Of a stretch of 64,000 bases of DNA, positions 47,207 through 55,141 are shown in pieces (the stretch's first letter is position 1; each line of letters opens with the position of its first letter). The notes beneath the pieces are model-generated. The model saw only the letters and a program-made list of their open reading frames with translations, made no database searches and was not told the origin of the DNA. The position numbers and the translations under genes were made by a program. The stretch covers positions 4,265,261 through 4,329,260 of the forward strand of contig NZ_VJOK01000001.1 of the NCBI RefSeq assembly GCF_013302895.1, given 5' to 3'. The stretch is from Streptomyces albus subsp. chlorinus. GTDB lineage: Bacteria; Actinomycetota; Actinomycetes; Streptomycetales; Streptomycetaceae.

Positions 47207-47677
47207 ATGCAGACCACGACGGGGCTGCTCGGCGAGCTGACCCCTGAGCAGCGCGAGAGGGTGCGGGGCCTCGGACGCGAAGTGCACTTCGACGCCGGGG
47301 AGCAGATCTTCGAGGAAGGCACCAGGGCCGACCGCTTCTGGATCCTGCACACCGGCTCGGCGACGCTGGCCATGCACATACCAGGACACCGGGACGTGGC
47401 CATCGACCATGTCCGCCACGGCGAACTGCTCGGCTGGTCCTGGATGTTCCAACCGTACATATGGAGCCTCGGCGCCCAGGCGGACAGCCCCGTGCGCGCG
47501 CTGGAGTTCGACGCCCACTCGGTGCGCGTGCTCTGCGAGGAGGACAAGGAGCTGGGACTGGCGATGACACGCGCCATCGCCGCGGTGATGGGGGACCGCC
47601 TCCACCGCTGCCGCTCCCGACTGGTCGACCTGTTCAGCCCCTACGCCCCGAAGGACCGCGCGGCCGGCGCCATCTGA
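47207..47677 (+). CDS. Stand-alone cyclic-nucleotide-binding domain protein (CRP-like, no HTH)
   Basis: 156 residues from ATG 47207, with GGGAGGGCGG upstream. Cupin-type cNMP fold: LGREVHFDAGEQIFEEGTRA, FWILHTGSATLAMHIPGHRD, VRHGELLGWSWMFQPYIW, ALEFDAHSVRVLCEED and a long C-terminal helix. The phosphate-binding cassette normally reads GE(L/I)AL...R; here it is GELLGWSWMF, so cAMP binding is doubtful. A CRP/FNR winged helix is missing, so it is not a DNA-binding regulator by itself. Proteins of this type occur near universal-stress or oxidoreductase genes in Streptomyces and may sense redox or small molecules. Confidence 0.8.
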   Translation: MQTTTGLLGELTPEQRERVRGLGREVHFDAGEQIFEEGTRADRFWILHTGSATLAMHIPGHRDVAIDHVRHGELLGWSWMFQPYIWSLGAQADSPVRALEFDAHSVRVLCEEDKELGLAMTRAIAAVMGDRLHRCRSRLVDLFSPYAPKDRAAGAI

Positions 47678-47758
47678 GTGCCGCACGGGAACGCCGAGGC
47701 CCGCCCGAACCGCTGCGGGGAGCGGCCCGGGGCCGGTGTCCCCCTCGGCTGCCGGCGA

Positions 47759-48904
47759 TCAGCCCAGGTCCTGTCCGGGTACGGGGAGTGCTTCCGCGGC
47801 CGGCCCCGCCAGGGGCTCCCGCGAGGGCAGCCCCTCGTACGCGGGTCCGGCCTCGGGCGCGCGTGCGTCCGTACCGCTCCCCGCCCCGGCGAGGTACTCG
47901 CCGGTCATCAGCGCGGCCAGCCCCCGCACCGCGCTCAGCGCGGGTTCGTCCGCCACCCGCACGGCCATGCCGGTGTGCTCCCGCAGCTGCTCCGCGAGGC
48001 CGGGCAGCTGCGCGCTGCCGCCCGCCAGCACCATGCCCCGCTCGGCGAGATCCGCCACCAGGTCCGGAGGGCAGCGGTTGAGGACCTGGCGGATGGCGTC
48101 CAGCAGGCCCGTCAGCGGCGTCCGGATGGCACCGCGCACCTCTTCCGGATCGATGGTCACGGTACGGGCCAGCCCCGTCACCACGTCCCGGCCCTGGACG
48201 TCGGGCGAGCCCGTGGGGCCGCCGCCGACGCCCTGGCCGCCGAGCAGCCGCAGATGGAGCTGGCGCACCTCGCCGCTGGGCAGCAGCAGCTCGTGCCGGT
48301 TGCGCAGGAACTGCACCACGGCCTGGTGGATGGTGTCGCCGCCCAGGCTCACCGTCCCTCCCGCGACGACCGCCCCCAGGGAGACCACCGCGACCTGCGT
48401 GGTGGTCGTCCCGCACACCAGCACCATCGCCGCCTCGGGACGCGCCACCGGCAGGTCCGCGCCGATCGCCGCCGCGATGGGGGCCTCCACCAGCTCCACC
48501 CGCCGCGCCCCCACGCCCGTCAGCGTCTCCACCGCGGCGCGGCAGGCCAGCGGGTCGGCGTCGTGGGGGACGGTGGCCACGGCGTGCGTCATCACCCGGC
48601 GCCGCCGCAGGCGCCGCAGCCTCTCGTCGATCAGGGCGCGCACCATCCGCCGCGCCATGTCGATGTCCCGCACCGTGCCCCCGGAGACGGGCCGCACCAC
48701 CCGGATGTGCTGCGGGGTGCGCCCGTCCATGCGTTCGGCGGCGTCACCGACCGCGATCAGCGCGCCGGAGCGGGTGTTCACGGCGACGACGGACGGCTGG
48801 TCGACGACGAGCCCCGCTCCCTTGGCGTGGACGCGGGTCCTGGCGGCTCCCAGGTCGACGGCGACGGAGCAGCGGGTCAGGGCCTCCAGATCGGAGCAGC
48901 TCAT
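47759..48904 (-). CDS. Divergent MreB/Mbl-like protein with degenerate nucleotide-binding loops
   Basis: 381 residues from ATG 48904, GGAAGGACA upstream. Actin-fold layout as in Mbl: VAVDLGAARTRVHAKGAG (phosphate 1), VVAVNTRSGALIAVGDAA, MTHAVATVPHDADPLACRAA, phosphate 2 and VLAGGSAQLPGLAEQL (adenosine). The catalytic segment that in MreB reads IEEP...VVDIGGGTTEV here is VEAP...VLVCGTTTTQV: the catalytic Glu, the Asp and the Glu of phosphate 2 are Ala, Val and Gln. An Ala/Pro/Gly-rich tail of ~40 residues is added. It may be an inactive paralogue of Mbl. The normal mreB/mbl genes are not in this window. Confidence 0.87.
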   Translation of the reverse strand: MSCSDLEALTRCSVAVDLGAARTRVHAKGAGLVVDQPSVVAVNTRSGALIAVGDAAERMDGRTPQHIRVVRPVSGGTVRDIDMARRMVRALIDERLRRLRRRRVMTHAVATVPHDADPLACRAAVETLTGVGARRVELVEAPIAAAIGADLPVARPEAAMVLVCGTTTTQVAVVSLGAVVAGGTVSLGGDTIHQAVVQFLRNRHELLLPSGEVRQLHLRLLGGQGVGGGPTGSPDVQGRDVVTGLARTVTIDPEEVRGAIRTPLTGLLDAIRQVLNRCPPDLVADLAERGMVLAGGSAQLPGLAEQLREHTGMAVRVADEPALSAVRGLAALMTGEYLAGAGSGTDARAPEAGPAYEGLPSREPLAGPAAEALPVPGQDLG

Positions 48905-49067
48905 GGCGTCGTGTCCTTCCGGGACGGTGCGGTGGCGCGTGGTCGGCGGCGCGACGGGCGTGGACCGCGCGGGGACCGGCCGGCCGTCCGCGGGGGACGG
49001 CCCACCGCTCAGCCTGTGCCGGTCCGCGACCGGGCGCGCGCCGAGCGCGCCCGCCCGGGTGAGCCCC

Positions 49068-51098
49068 TCAGACGACGGCCCCGACCTGGGCTCCCTCCCC
49101 GTCGGCCGCGGGGCCCCGACCGGTGCCGGGCCCCTGCTGGGCGCCGGGCCCCTGCTGGGTGCCGGGCCCCTGCTCGGCGCCGGCGCCCTGCCCCGGGCCG
49201 GGGTGCTGACCGGTGCCGGGGTGCTGCCCGGTGCCGGGGTGCTGGCTGAACTGGGTGCGGTGCAGCTGCGCGTACCGTCCGTCCGCGGCGAGCAGTTCCT
49301 CGTGGGTGCCCCGCTCGACGATCCGGCCCTCCTCCAGGACGAGGATCTGGTCGGCGGCCCGCACGGTGGACAGCCGGTGCGCGATGACCAGCGAGGTGCG
49401 CCCGGTCAGTGCCTCGCCGAGCGCCTCCTGCACGGCGGCCTCCGAGGTGGAGTCCAGGTGCGCGGTCGCCTCGTCCAGCACCACGACGCGGGGGCGGGCC
49501 AGCAGCAGCCGGGCGATGGTCAGCCGCTGCCGTTCGCCGCCCGAGAGCCGGTAGCCGCGCTCGCCGACCAGCGTGTCGAGCCCGTCCGGCAGGGCGGCGA
49601 CCAGCCCGTCGAGGCGGGAGCGGCGCAGCGCGGACCACAGTTCCTCGTCGGTGGCCTCGGGACGGGCCAGCAGCAGGTTGGCGCGGATGGTGTCGTGGAA
49701 GAGGTGGCCGTCCTGGGTGACCATGCCCAGCGTGGCGCGCAGCGCCGCCGCGCTCAGGTCGCGCACGTCCTTCCCGCCGAGCCGCACGGCGCCGCCGTCC
49801 ACGTCGTAGAGGCGGGCGGCCAGCGAGGCGAGGGTGGACTTGCCGGCGCCCGAGGAGCCCACGAGCGCCACCATCTGCCCCGGTTCGGCGCGGAAGGAGA
49901 CGCCGTGCAGCACCTCCTCGCCGCCCCGGGTGTCGAGCGTGGCGACCTCTTCCAGGGAGGCGAGGGAGACCTTCTCGGCGGAGGGGTAGGCGAAGTGGAC
50001 GTCCTCGAACTCGACGGAGACCGGGCCCCGCGGAACCTCCTCGGCGTCCGGCTTCTCCTCGATCAGCGGCTTGAGGTCCAGCACCTCGAAAACCCGCTGG
50101 AAGCTGACGAGCGCGCTCATCACCTCGACGCGGGCGCCGGCCAGCGCGGTCAGCGGCGCGTAGAGGCGGGTCAGCAGCAGGGCGAGGGAGACGACCGCAC
50201 CCGCGTCCAGGCTGCCGCGCAGCGCGTAGGAGCCGCCGAGCCCGTAGACGAGGGCCAGCGCGAGGGCCGCCACCAGGGTCAGCGCGGTGAAGAAGATCTC
50301 CTGCACCATCGCGGTGCGCACGCCGATGTCGCGGACGCGGTCGGCGCGCCGGGCGAACTCGGCCGACTCCTCCTCCGGCCGCCCGAACAGTTTGACGAGG
50401 GTGGCACCCGGTGCGGAGAAGCGTTCGGTCATCTGCGTGCTCATCGCCGCGTTGTGGTCGGCACGCTCCCGCTCCAGGCGCGCCAGCCGCGCCCCCATGC
50501 GCCGCGCGGGCAGGACGAACAGCGGCAGCAGGACGAGCGTGAGCAGGGTGATCCGCCAGGAGAGGTTGAGCATCACCACGAGCGTCAGCAGCAGCGTGAC
50601 GAGATTGCTGAAAACCCCCGAAAGAGTGGAGGAAAAGGCGCGTTGGGCGCCGATCACATCGTTGTTGAGCCGGCTCACCAGCGCCCCGGTGCGGGTCCTG
50701 GTGAAAAATGCCACGGGCATACGCTGTACGTGGTCGTAGACAGCGGTACGCAGATCGAGGATGAGGCCCTCACCGATGCGCGCGGACAGCCAGCGGGTCA
50801 GAATGCCGACCGCGGCCTCCGCCAGCGCGATGGCCGCGATGAGGGTGGCCAGCAGGACCACGAGACCCGTGCCCTCGCGCCGGTCGATGGCGTTCATGAC
50901 CCGGCCGGCGAGCAGCGGGGTGGCCACGGTGAGACCCGCGAGCACGCTGCTGAGCAGCAGGAACGCGACCAGTGCGCGGTGGTGCCGGTGGGCGAAGCGG
51001 AGGATGCGGCGGACCGTGGCCGCGGAGAAGGGATGCTGGTCCTGGTGGGCGTGGCGCGAGGTGTAGAGGGCGTTCCATGCCGTCATCTCCATGCTCAT
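49068..51098 (-). CDS. ABC exporter (fused membrane and ATPase domains)
   Basis: 676 residues from ATG 51098; no ribosome site, consistent with a leaderless mRNA (see promoter 51105-51135). ABC_membrane domain with six helices (~35-330; motifs LRTAVYDHVQRMPVAFFTRT and TGALVSRLNNDV), then an ATPase domain with Walker A VALVGSSGAGKSTLASLAAR, Q-loop VTQDGHLF, signature LSGGERQRLTIARLLLARP and Walker B VVVLDEATAHLD, H-loop AHRLSTV. A ~40-residue insert (AYPSAEKVSLASLEEVATLD) precedes the ATPase core. The C-terminal ~50 residues are HPGTGQ/QGPGTQ-type repeats. Multidrug or peptide export is likely; substrate unknown. Confidence 0.92.
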   Translation of the reverse strand: MSMEMTAWNALYTSRHAHQDQHPFSAATVRRILRFAHRHHRALVAFLLLSSVLAGLTVATPLLAGRVMNAIDRREGTGLVVLLATLIAAIALAEAAVGILTRWLSARIGEGLILDLRTAVYDHVQRMPVAFFTRTRTGALVSRLNNDVIGAQRAFSSTLSGVFSNLVTLLLTLVVMLNLSWRITLLTLVLLPLFVLPARRMGARLARLERERADHNAAMSTQMTERFSAPGATLVKLFGRPEEESAEFARRADRVRDIGVRTAMVQEIFFTALTLVAALALALVYGLGGSYALRGSLDAGAVVSLALLLTRLYAPLTALAGARVEVMSALVSFQRVFEVLDLKPLIEEKPDAEEVPRGPVSVEFEDVHFAYPSAEKVSLASLEEVATLDTRGGEEVLHGVSFRAEPGQMVALVGSSGAGKSTLASLAARLYDVDGGAVRLGGKDVRDLSAAALRATLGMVTQDGHLFHDTIRANLLLARPEATDEELWSALRRSRLDGLVAALPDGLDTLVGERGYRLSGGERQRLTIARLLLARPRVVVLDEATAHLDSTSEAAVQEALGEALTGRTSLVIAHRLSTVRAADQILVLEEGRIVERGTHEELLAADGRYAQLHRTQFSQHPGTGQHPGTGQHPGPGQGAGAEQGPGTQQGPGAQQGPGTGRGPAADGEGAQVGAVV

Positions 51099-51104
51099 GG
51101 AGCG

Positions 51105-51135
51105 AAGCTAGAACTTGAAGCGAAGTTCAAGTCAA
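51105..51135 (-). promoter_or_regulatory. MerR-type promoter of the ABC exporter, leaderless
   Basis: On the minus strand -35 TTGACT (51130-51135) and -10 TAGCTT (51105-51110) are separated by 19 bases. The spacer is filled by the inverted repeat ACTTGAA...TTCAAGT (51113-51119 and 51126-51132). A 19-bp spacer with a central dyad is the hallmark of promoters activated by MerR-family regulators. Transcription starting 7 bases after the -10 would coincide with ATG 51098. Confidence 0.65.
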
Positions 51136-51173
51136 TACTCCACCCGCAGGGGTGAACGCGCGACACCTGTTCG

Positions 51174-51183
51174 TGCACGTGCA
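51174..51183. promoter_or_regulatory. TGCACGTGCA palindrome before DUF397 gene
   Basis: Perfect 10-bp palindrome about 110 bases before the DUF397 start at 51293. The same 10-mer occurs at 52429-52438 in the region between the HATPase and XRE genes of this locus, and CATGCATCGGTACGTG follows here. I found no third copy in the window. Confidence 0.5.
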
Positions 51184-51292
51184 TCGGCACATGCATCGGT
51201 ACGTGAACGAAGTTATGATCCCGGGAAGTCGGCCCCACGCCGCCACTGTCCAGTCCGCCCTACCCTCGCCGGAAACCTTCCAGGAGATCCAA

Positions 51293-51532
51293 GTGCCTCA
51301 CGCGTACAACGGCATGGCCGCCAGGGACCTCCAGGGGGCCGTCTGGCGAAAAAGCCGGTACAGCAACTCGCAGGGGTCGTGCGTGGAGTTCGCCAGGCTT
51401 CCCGGCGGCGAGGTCGCGATGCGCAACTCGCGCTTCCCGGAGGGGCCCGTGCTGGTCTACACGCCCGCGGAGATCGAGGCCATGATCCTCGGCGTCAAGG
51501 ACGGCGAGTTCGACGACCTGATGGGTCACTGA
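51293..51532 (+). CDS. DUF397 domain protein
   Basis: 79 residues from GTG 51293, chosen because AGGAG lies 8 bases upstream; an upstream GTG at 51152 gives a longer but poorly conserved leader. DUF397 signature AVWRKSRYSNSQGSCVEFAR, then VAMRNSRFPEGPVLVYTPAE. As elsewhere in Streptomyces this small protein should modulate the XRE regulator encoded at 52533. Its 3' end overlaps that of the ATPase gene on the other strand by 38 bases (51495-51532), an uncommon convergent overlap. Confidence 0.9.
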   Translation: MPHAYNGMAARDLQGAVWRKSRYSNSQGSCVEFARLPGGEVAMRNSRFPEGPVLVYTPAEIEAMILGVKDGEFDDLMGH

Positions 51533-52238
51533 CGCCCGCGTCCCTGCCCCGGCGATCCACCCGGAAGAGTGCCCATACGAGCTTCCCGGCGAGCGGACCG
51601 GCGAGCAGGTGCCAGCCCCAGGAATCGCTGAAGGAGTCGACCAGGCACAGCCCCCGGCCGGACTCCACCGCGAACCCCCGGCCGGACTCCACCGTGAAGC
51701 CGGGCGCCCCGGTCCCCGCGAGAGGGTCCAGGGCGCCTGACGCGTGCCACGCGTCAACGGCGTTCACGATGCCCCCGTTTCCCCCGTGACCCCCGTTTTC
51801 CCCGTGGTCTTCACGGCCCCCGTGGTCGAAGCGTCCGCCCCGGTCACCGAAGCCCCCGTGCGCCGTCCCGGTCGTGGCGCGCCGTACGGCGGTCACGTCG
51901 GGCGGCCGATCGCTGGGATCGCGTACGGCACAGACCAGCCGGCCCGACCAGCGCATCAGATGCAGCCGGACCGGCGGGTCGCCCTCGTCCCCCGACGCCG
52001 CCCCGTGATCGGCGCCGGGGGTGAGGCCGTGCCGCATGGCGTTGGTCACCAACTCGGTGACCACCAGCGCCACGTCGTCGAACTCTTCGGTCAGGTCCCA
52101 GCGGCGGAGCGTCCTGCGGGTGAAGTCCCGCGCGCTGGAGACGGATCGGTAGTGCGGTGGGAGCGCACAGGAAGCGGACCCGGAGACCGACGCGGCGTCC
52201 GGGGTGGGAAGCCCCTCCCATAAGGGCTCCAGCACCAT
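51495..52238 (-). CDS. ATP-binding regulatory protein (RsbW/HATPase_c_2 family)
   Basis: 247 residues from ATG 52238, with GAAGG upstream; the TTG at 52259 is an alternative. HATPase_c_2 features: YRSVSSARDFTRRTLRRWDL, N-box VALVVTELVTNAMRHGL, and C-terminal G-box ESGRGLCLVDSFSDSWGW. Between them is a Gly/His/Asp-rich insert (FGDRGGRFDHGGREDHGENG) and a tandem ESGRGFAV repeat encoded by a 24-bp DNA duplication near 51650-51695. Such single-domain ATPases usually pair with an XRE or STAS regulator in Streptomyces. Here it is divergent from the XRE gene. Whether it is a kinase or only a binding protein is not visible. Confidence 0.85.
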   Translation of the reverse strand: MVLEPLWEGLPTPDAASVSGSASCALPPHYRSVSSARDFTRRTLRRWDLTEEFDDVALVVTELVTNAMRHGLTPGADHGAASGDEGDPPVRLHLMRWSGRLVCAVRDPSDRPPDVTAVRRATTGTAHGGFGDRGGRFDHGGREDHGENGGHGGNGGIVNAVDAWHASGALDPLAGTGAPGFTVESGRGFAVESGRGLCLVDSFSDSWGWHLLAGPLAGKLVWALFRVDRRGRDAGVSDPSGRRTRRP

Positions 52239-52428
52239 CGGTCCTTCGGTCCCCAACAAGGGCCACTCCCAGCGTCAGTCGGCAGTGTCGATCCTGTGCG
52301 GATCCTGTCGGCCGTGCTTCCCCGCAGGTGCGGGCGCCACAGTGCACCCGGAGGCCAACTACCGTGCCGGCGGGTCCACTTGTGCCCTCCCCATGGTTCC
52401 CAATGCCCACGGCAGATGCAAGGGCAGA

Positions 52429-52438
52429 TGCACGTGCA
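52429..52438. promoter_or_regulatory. TGCACGTGCA palindrome between ATPase and XRE genes
   Basis: Second exact copy of the 10-bp palindrome found at 51174-51183, 104 bases before the XRE start. Preceding bases repeat the partial motif GCAGATGCA. Confidence 0.5.
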
Positions 52439-52532
52439 CGCGAGACTTTCGATCGTGTGTAATCGGGTGGGCACGCAACGGAGCGCGGAGATGGCACACT
52501 TCCCCTCGAGCAGGGGTGGAGGGCTGATCGGA

Positions 52533-53435
52533 ATGGCAACAGAACCGGCACACAGCGGCACCATGGGATCCAAGGGAGCGGGCGGCTCCAGTGGGTCCAT
52601 GGTCCGCCGGATCCTGCTCGGATCGCAGCTCAGAAGGCTGCGGGAGGCGCGCGGGATCACCAGGGAGGCGGCGGGCTATTCGATCCGCGCCTCCGAGTCC
52701 AAGATCAGCCGAATGGAACTGGGACGCGTCAGCTTCAAGGCGCGTGACGTGGAGGACCTGCTCACTCTTTACGGTGTAACCGAGGACGCCGAGCGCGAGC
52801 CCCTGCTCTCCCTCGCCCGGGACTCCAGCGTCGCCGGATGGTGGCACAACTACAGCGATGTGCTGCCCACCTGGTTCCAGACCTACGTCGGGCTCGAAGG
52901 CGCGGCCTCGCAGATCAGCTCCTACGAGGTGCAGTTCGTGCACGGACTCCTGCAGACCGAGGAGTACGCGCACGCCGTCGTCACGGCCGGCCACCGCCCG
53001 CTGGCCGAGGAGGAGATCGAGCGCCGGGTCGCCCTCCGCCTGGAGCGGCAGAAGCTGCTGCTGGGGGAGAGCGCCCCGGAGGTGATCTGCCTGCTCGACG
53101 AGGCCGCGCTCCACCGCCCCTACGGGGGAAGAGCGGTCATGGACGCCCAGTTGAGGCATCTCGCGGAAATTTCCGAGCGGCCCAACGTGTCTTTGCACCT
53201 CGTTCCGTTCGAGCTGGGCGGTCACCCGGCGGAAAGCGGTGCGTTCACTCTTTTGCGTTTTCCCGAGTCCGACCTCAACGACATCGTCTACCTCGAACAG
53301 CTCACCAGTGCGCTGTACCTGGACAAGCGGGACGAGGTGGCACAGTACGACCATGTGCTGCGGCGGCTGGTGGATATCAGCCTTTCTCCGGAACACACCC
53401 GGGATCACCTGTCTCGGATCCGCCAACTCCTGTGA
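52533..53435 (+). CDS. XRE-family regulator with DUF5753
   Basis: 300 residues from ATG 52533, GGAGGG about 11 bases upstream. The N-terminal ~25 residues are Gly/Ser-rich, then the helix-turn-helix (LGSQLRRLREARGITREAAG ... SKISRMELGRVSFKARDVED) and the DUF5753 domain (ISSYEVQFVHGLLQTEEYAH, VICLLDEAALHRPYGGRAVM, LHLVPFELGGHPAESGAFTL). It is the second such regulator in this window; with the DUF397 (51293) and HATPase (51495) genes it makes a three-component locus. The protein is ~34 residues longer than its relative at 37613, mostly at the N-terminus. Confidence 0.92.
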   Translation: MATEPAHSGTMGSKGAGGSSGSMVRRILLGSQLRRLREARGITREAAGYSIRASESKISRMELGRVSFKARDVEDLLTLYGVTEDAEREPLLSLARDSSVAGWWHNYSDVLPTWFQTYVGLEGAASQISSYEVQFVHGLLQTEEYAHAVVTAGHRPLAEEEIERRVALRLERQKLLLGESAPEVICLLDEAALHRPYGGRAVMDAQLRHLAEISERPNVSLHLVPFELGGHPAESGAFTLLRFPESDLNDIVYLEQLTSALYLDKRDEVAQYDHVLRRLVDISLSPEHTRDHLSRIRQLL

Positions 53436-53491
53436 CCGGCCGGTACGATGACCAGCCAGCAGCATCTCCTTCAACCCCCAGAAGGAATGGC

Positions 53492-54949
53492 ATGTCCTAT
53501 TTCACGGATCTGGCACTCCAGTGCATAAACGGTGAGTGGCGTCCCGGCAACGGCTCTTGGGACATCATCGACTTCAACCCGTACAACGGGGAGAAGCTCG
53601 CCTCCATCACCGTCGCCACCCGCGACGAGGTGGACGAGGCCTACCGTGCCGCCGAACGGGCCCAGCGTGAATGGGCAGCCACCAACCCCTACACCCGCAG
53701 ACGTGTCTTCGAGCGGGCGATCCGGGTCATAGAGGAGAACGAGACCGCGATCACCGAGGCCATCATCGCGGAGCTGGGCGGCACCCGGCTCAAGGCGGCC
53801 TTCGAGATCCACATGGTCAAGGAGTTCTTCCGGGAAGCGCTGCAACTCGCCCTCACGCCGCTCGCCGAAATACTGCCTTCCTCGGTGCAGGGCAAGGAGA
53901 ACCGCGTCTACCGGGACCCGGTCGGGGTCGTGGGGATCATCTCCCCGTTCAACTACCCCTTCCTGCTGGCCGTGAAGTCCGCGGCGCCCGCGCTCGCGCT
54001 GGGCAACGCCGTGGTGCTCAAACCGCACCAGTCCACCCCGGTCTGCGGCGGCACCCTGGTCGCCAAGGTCCTCCAGGACGCGGGGCTGCCGCCGGGACTG
54101 GTGAACGTCGTCATCACCGACAGCGCGGAGATCGGCGACGCCCTCATCGAGCACCCGGTGCCGAAGGTGATCTCGTTCACGGGGTCCGACCGCGTCGGCC
54201 GGCACGTGGCCACCGTCGCCGGGCGGAACTTCAAGCGGGTGATCCTCCAACTCGGCTCCAACAGCGGCCTGATCGTGCTGGACGACGCGGACGTGGACTA
54301 CGCGGTGGACGCCGCCGTCTACAGCCGCTTCGTCAACCAGGGGCAGTTGTGCATGGCGGCCAACCGGCTGATCGTGGACCGCCGCGTGGAGCCGGAGTTC
54401 ACCGCCAAGTTCGTCGAGCGGGTCCGCGGGCTCGTCGTCGGCGACCCCGAGGACCCGGCCACGCACATCGGCCCCCTCATCAACTCCCGCCAGGCCGAGC
54501 GGGTGACCGCCATCGTCGAGCAGGCCCTCACCGACGGCGCCACCGCGCTGCTGCACGGCTCCGCCCGGGGCAACCTCGTCTCGCCCAGCGTGCTGACGAA
54601 CCTGCCGGGTGACTCCCCGCTGCGGCACGAGGAGATCTTCGGCCCCGTCGCCCTGGTGCTGCCGGTGGACGGGGACGAGGAGGCCGTCCACGTCGCCAAC
54701 GACACCCCCTACGGCCTGGCCGGCGCCGTGCACAGCGCCGACATCGAACGGGGTGTCGCGGTGGCCCGCCGGATCGACGCCGGCATGGTGCACGTCAACG
54801 ACTCGACCGTCGCCGACGAGCCGACCGTCCCCTACGGGGGTGAGAAGCTCTCCGGTCTCGGCCGCCTCAACGGACCCCAGGTCGTGGACGCCTTCACCAC
54901 CACCCGCTGGCTCTCCATCCAGCGAGGCCGCAGCGCGTTCCCGTTCTGA
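53492..54949 (+). CDS. Aldehyde dehydrogenase-family protein with altered active site
   Basis: 485 residues from ATG 53492 with GAAGGAATG upstream. The ALDH fold is intact: SPFNYPFLLAVKSAAPALAL, VISFTGSDRVGRHVA, the catalytic Cys287 in NQGQLCMAANRLIV, and the C-terminal EEIFGPVALVL and PYGGEKLSGLGR. At the position of the general base, where ALDHs read LELGG, this protein has LQLGSNSG, so the Glu is Gln253. Loss of that Glu usually lowers hydrolysis of the thioester, so it could be a CoA- or other acyl-transferring enzyme or a slow dehydrogenase. Benzaldehyde-type ALDHs are the closest by feel. A strong hairpin follows. Confidence 0.88.
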   Translation: MSYFTDLALQCINGEWRPGNGSWDIIDFNPYNGEKLASITVATRDEVDEAYRAAERAQREWAATNPYTRRRVFERAIRVIEENETAITEAIIAELGGTRLKAAFEIHMVKEFFREALQLALTPLAEILPSSVQGKENRVYRDPVGVVGIISPFNYPFLLAVKSAAPALALGNAVVLKPHQSTPVCGGTLVAKVLQDAGLPPGLVNVVITDSAEIGDALIEHPVPKVISFTGSDRVGRHVATVAGRNFKRVILQLGSNSGLIVLDDADVDYAVDAAVYSRFVNQGQLCMAANRLIVDRRVEPEFTAKFVERVRGLVVGDPEDPATHIGPLINSRQAERVTAIVEQALTDGATALLHGSARGNLVSPSVLTNLPGDSPLRHEEIFGPVALVLPVDGDEEAVHVANDTPYGLAGAVHSADIERGVAVARRIDAGMVHVNDSTVADEPTVPYGGEKLSGLGRLNGPQVVDAFTTTRWLSIQRGRSAFPF

Positions 54950-54970
54950 GGACGGGAACGGCTCTTCCGG

Positions 54971-55001
54971 AAGCCCCGGCCCCCGAGCGGGGCCGGGGCT
55001 T
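54971..55001 (+). terminator. Terminator after ALDH gene
   Basis: Perfect 13-bp stem (54971-54983 with 54989-55001) around a 5-base loop, followed by TTCCGTTTC. Confidence 0.85.
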
Positions 55002-55141
55002 TCCGTTTCGCCGGGTGCCGGGTGCCGGGTGCCGGGCGCCGGACGCCGACGGTCGAGGACAGGAGCTGACCGCAAGGCCGCCTACCGTGAGGTCAGCAGC
55101 GGGGAGACCCGAAGGTGTGCGTCAGAGAGGTGGCGAGCAGC

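Noticed and set aside
51113..51132. PadR-type site before the ABC exporter
   Set aside because: The half-sites are in the opposite order (TTGAA...TTCAA) to the TCAA-N2-TTGA core near padR, so it is not the same motif; it fits a MerR-type spacer dyad better.
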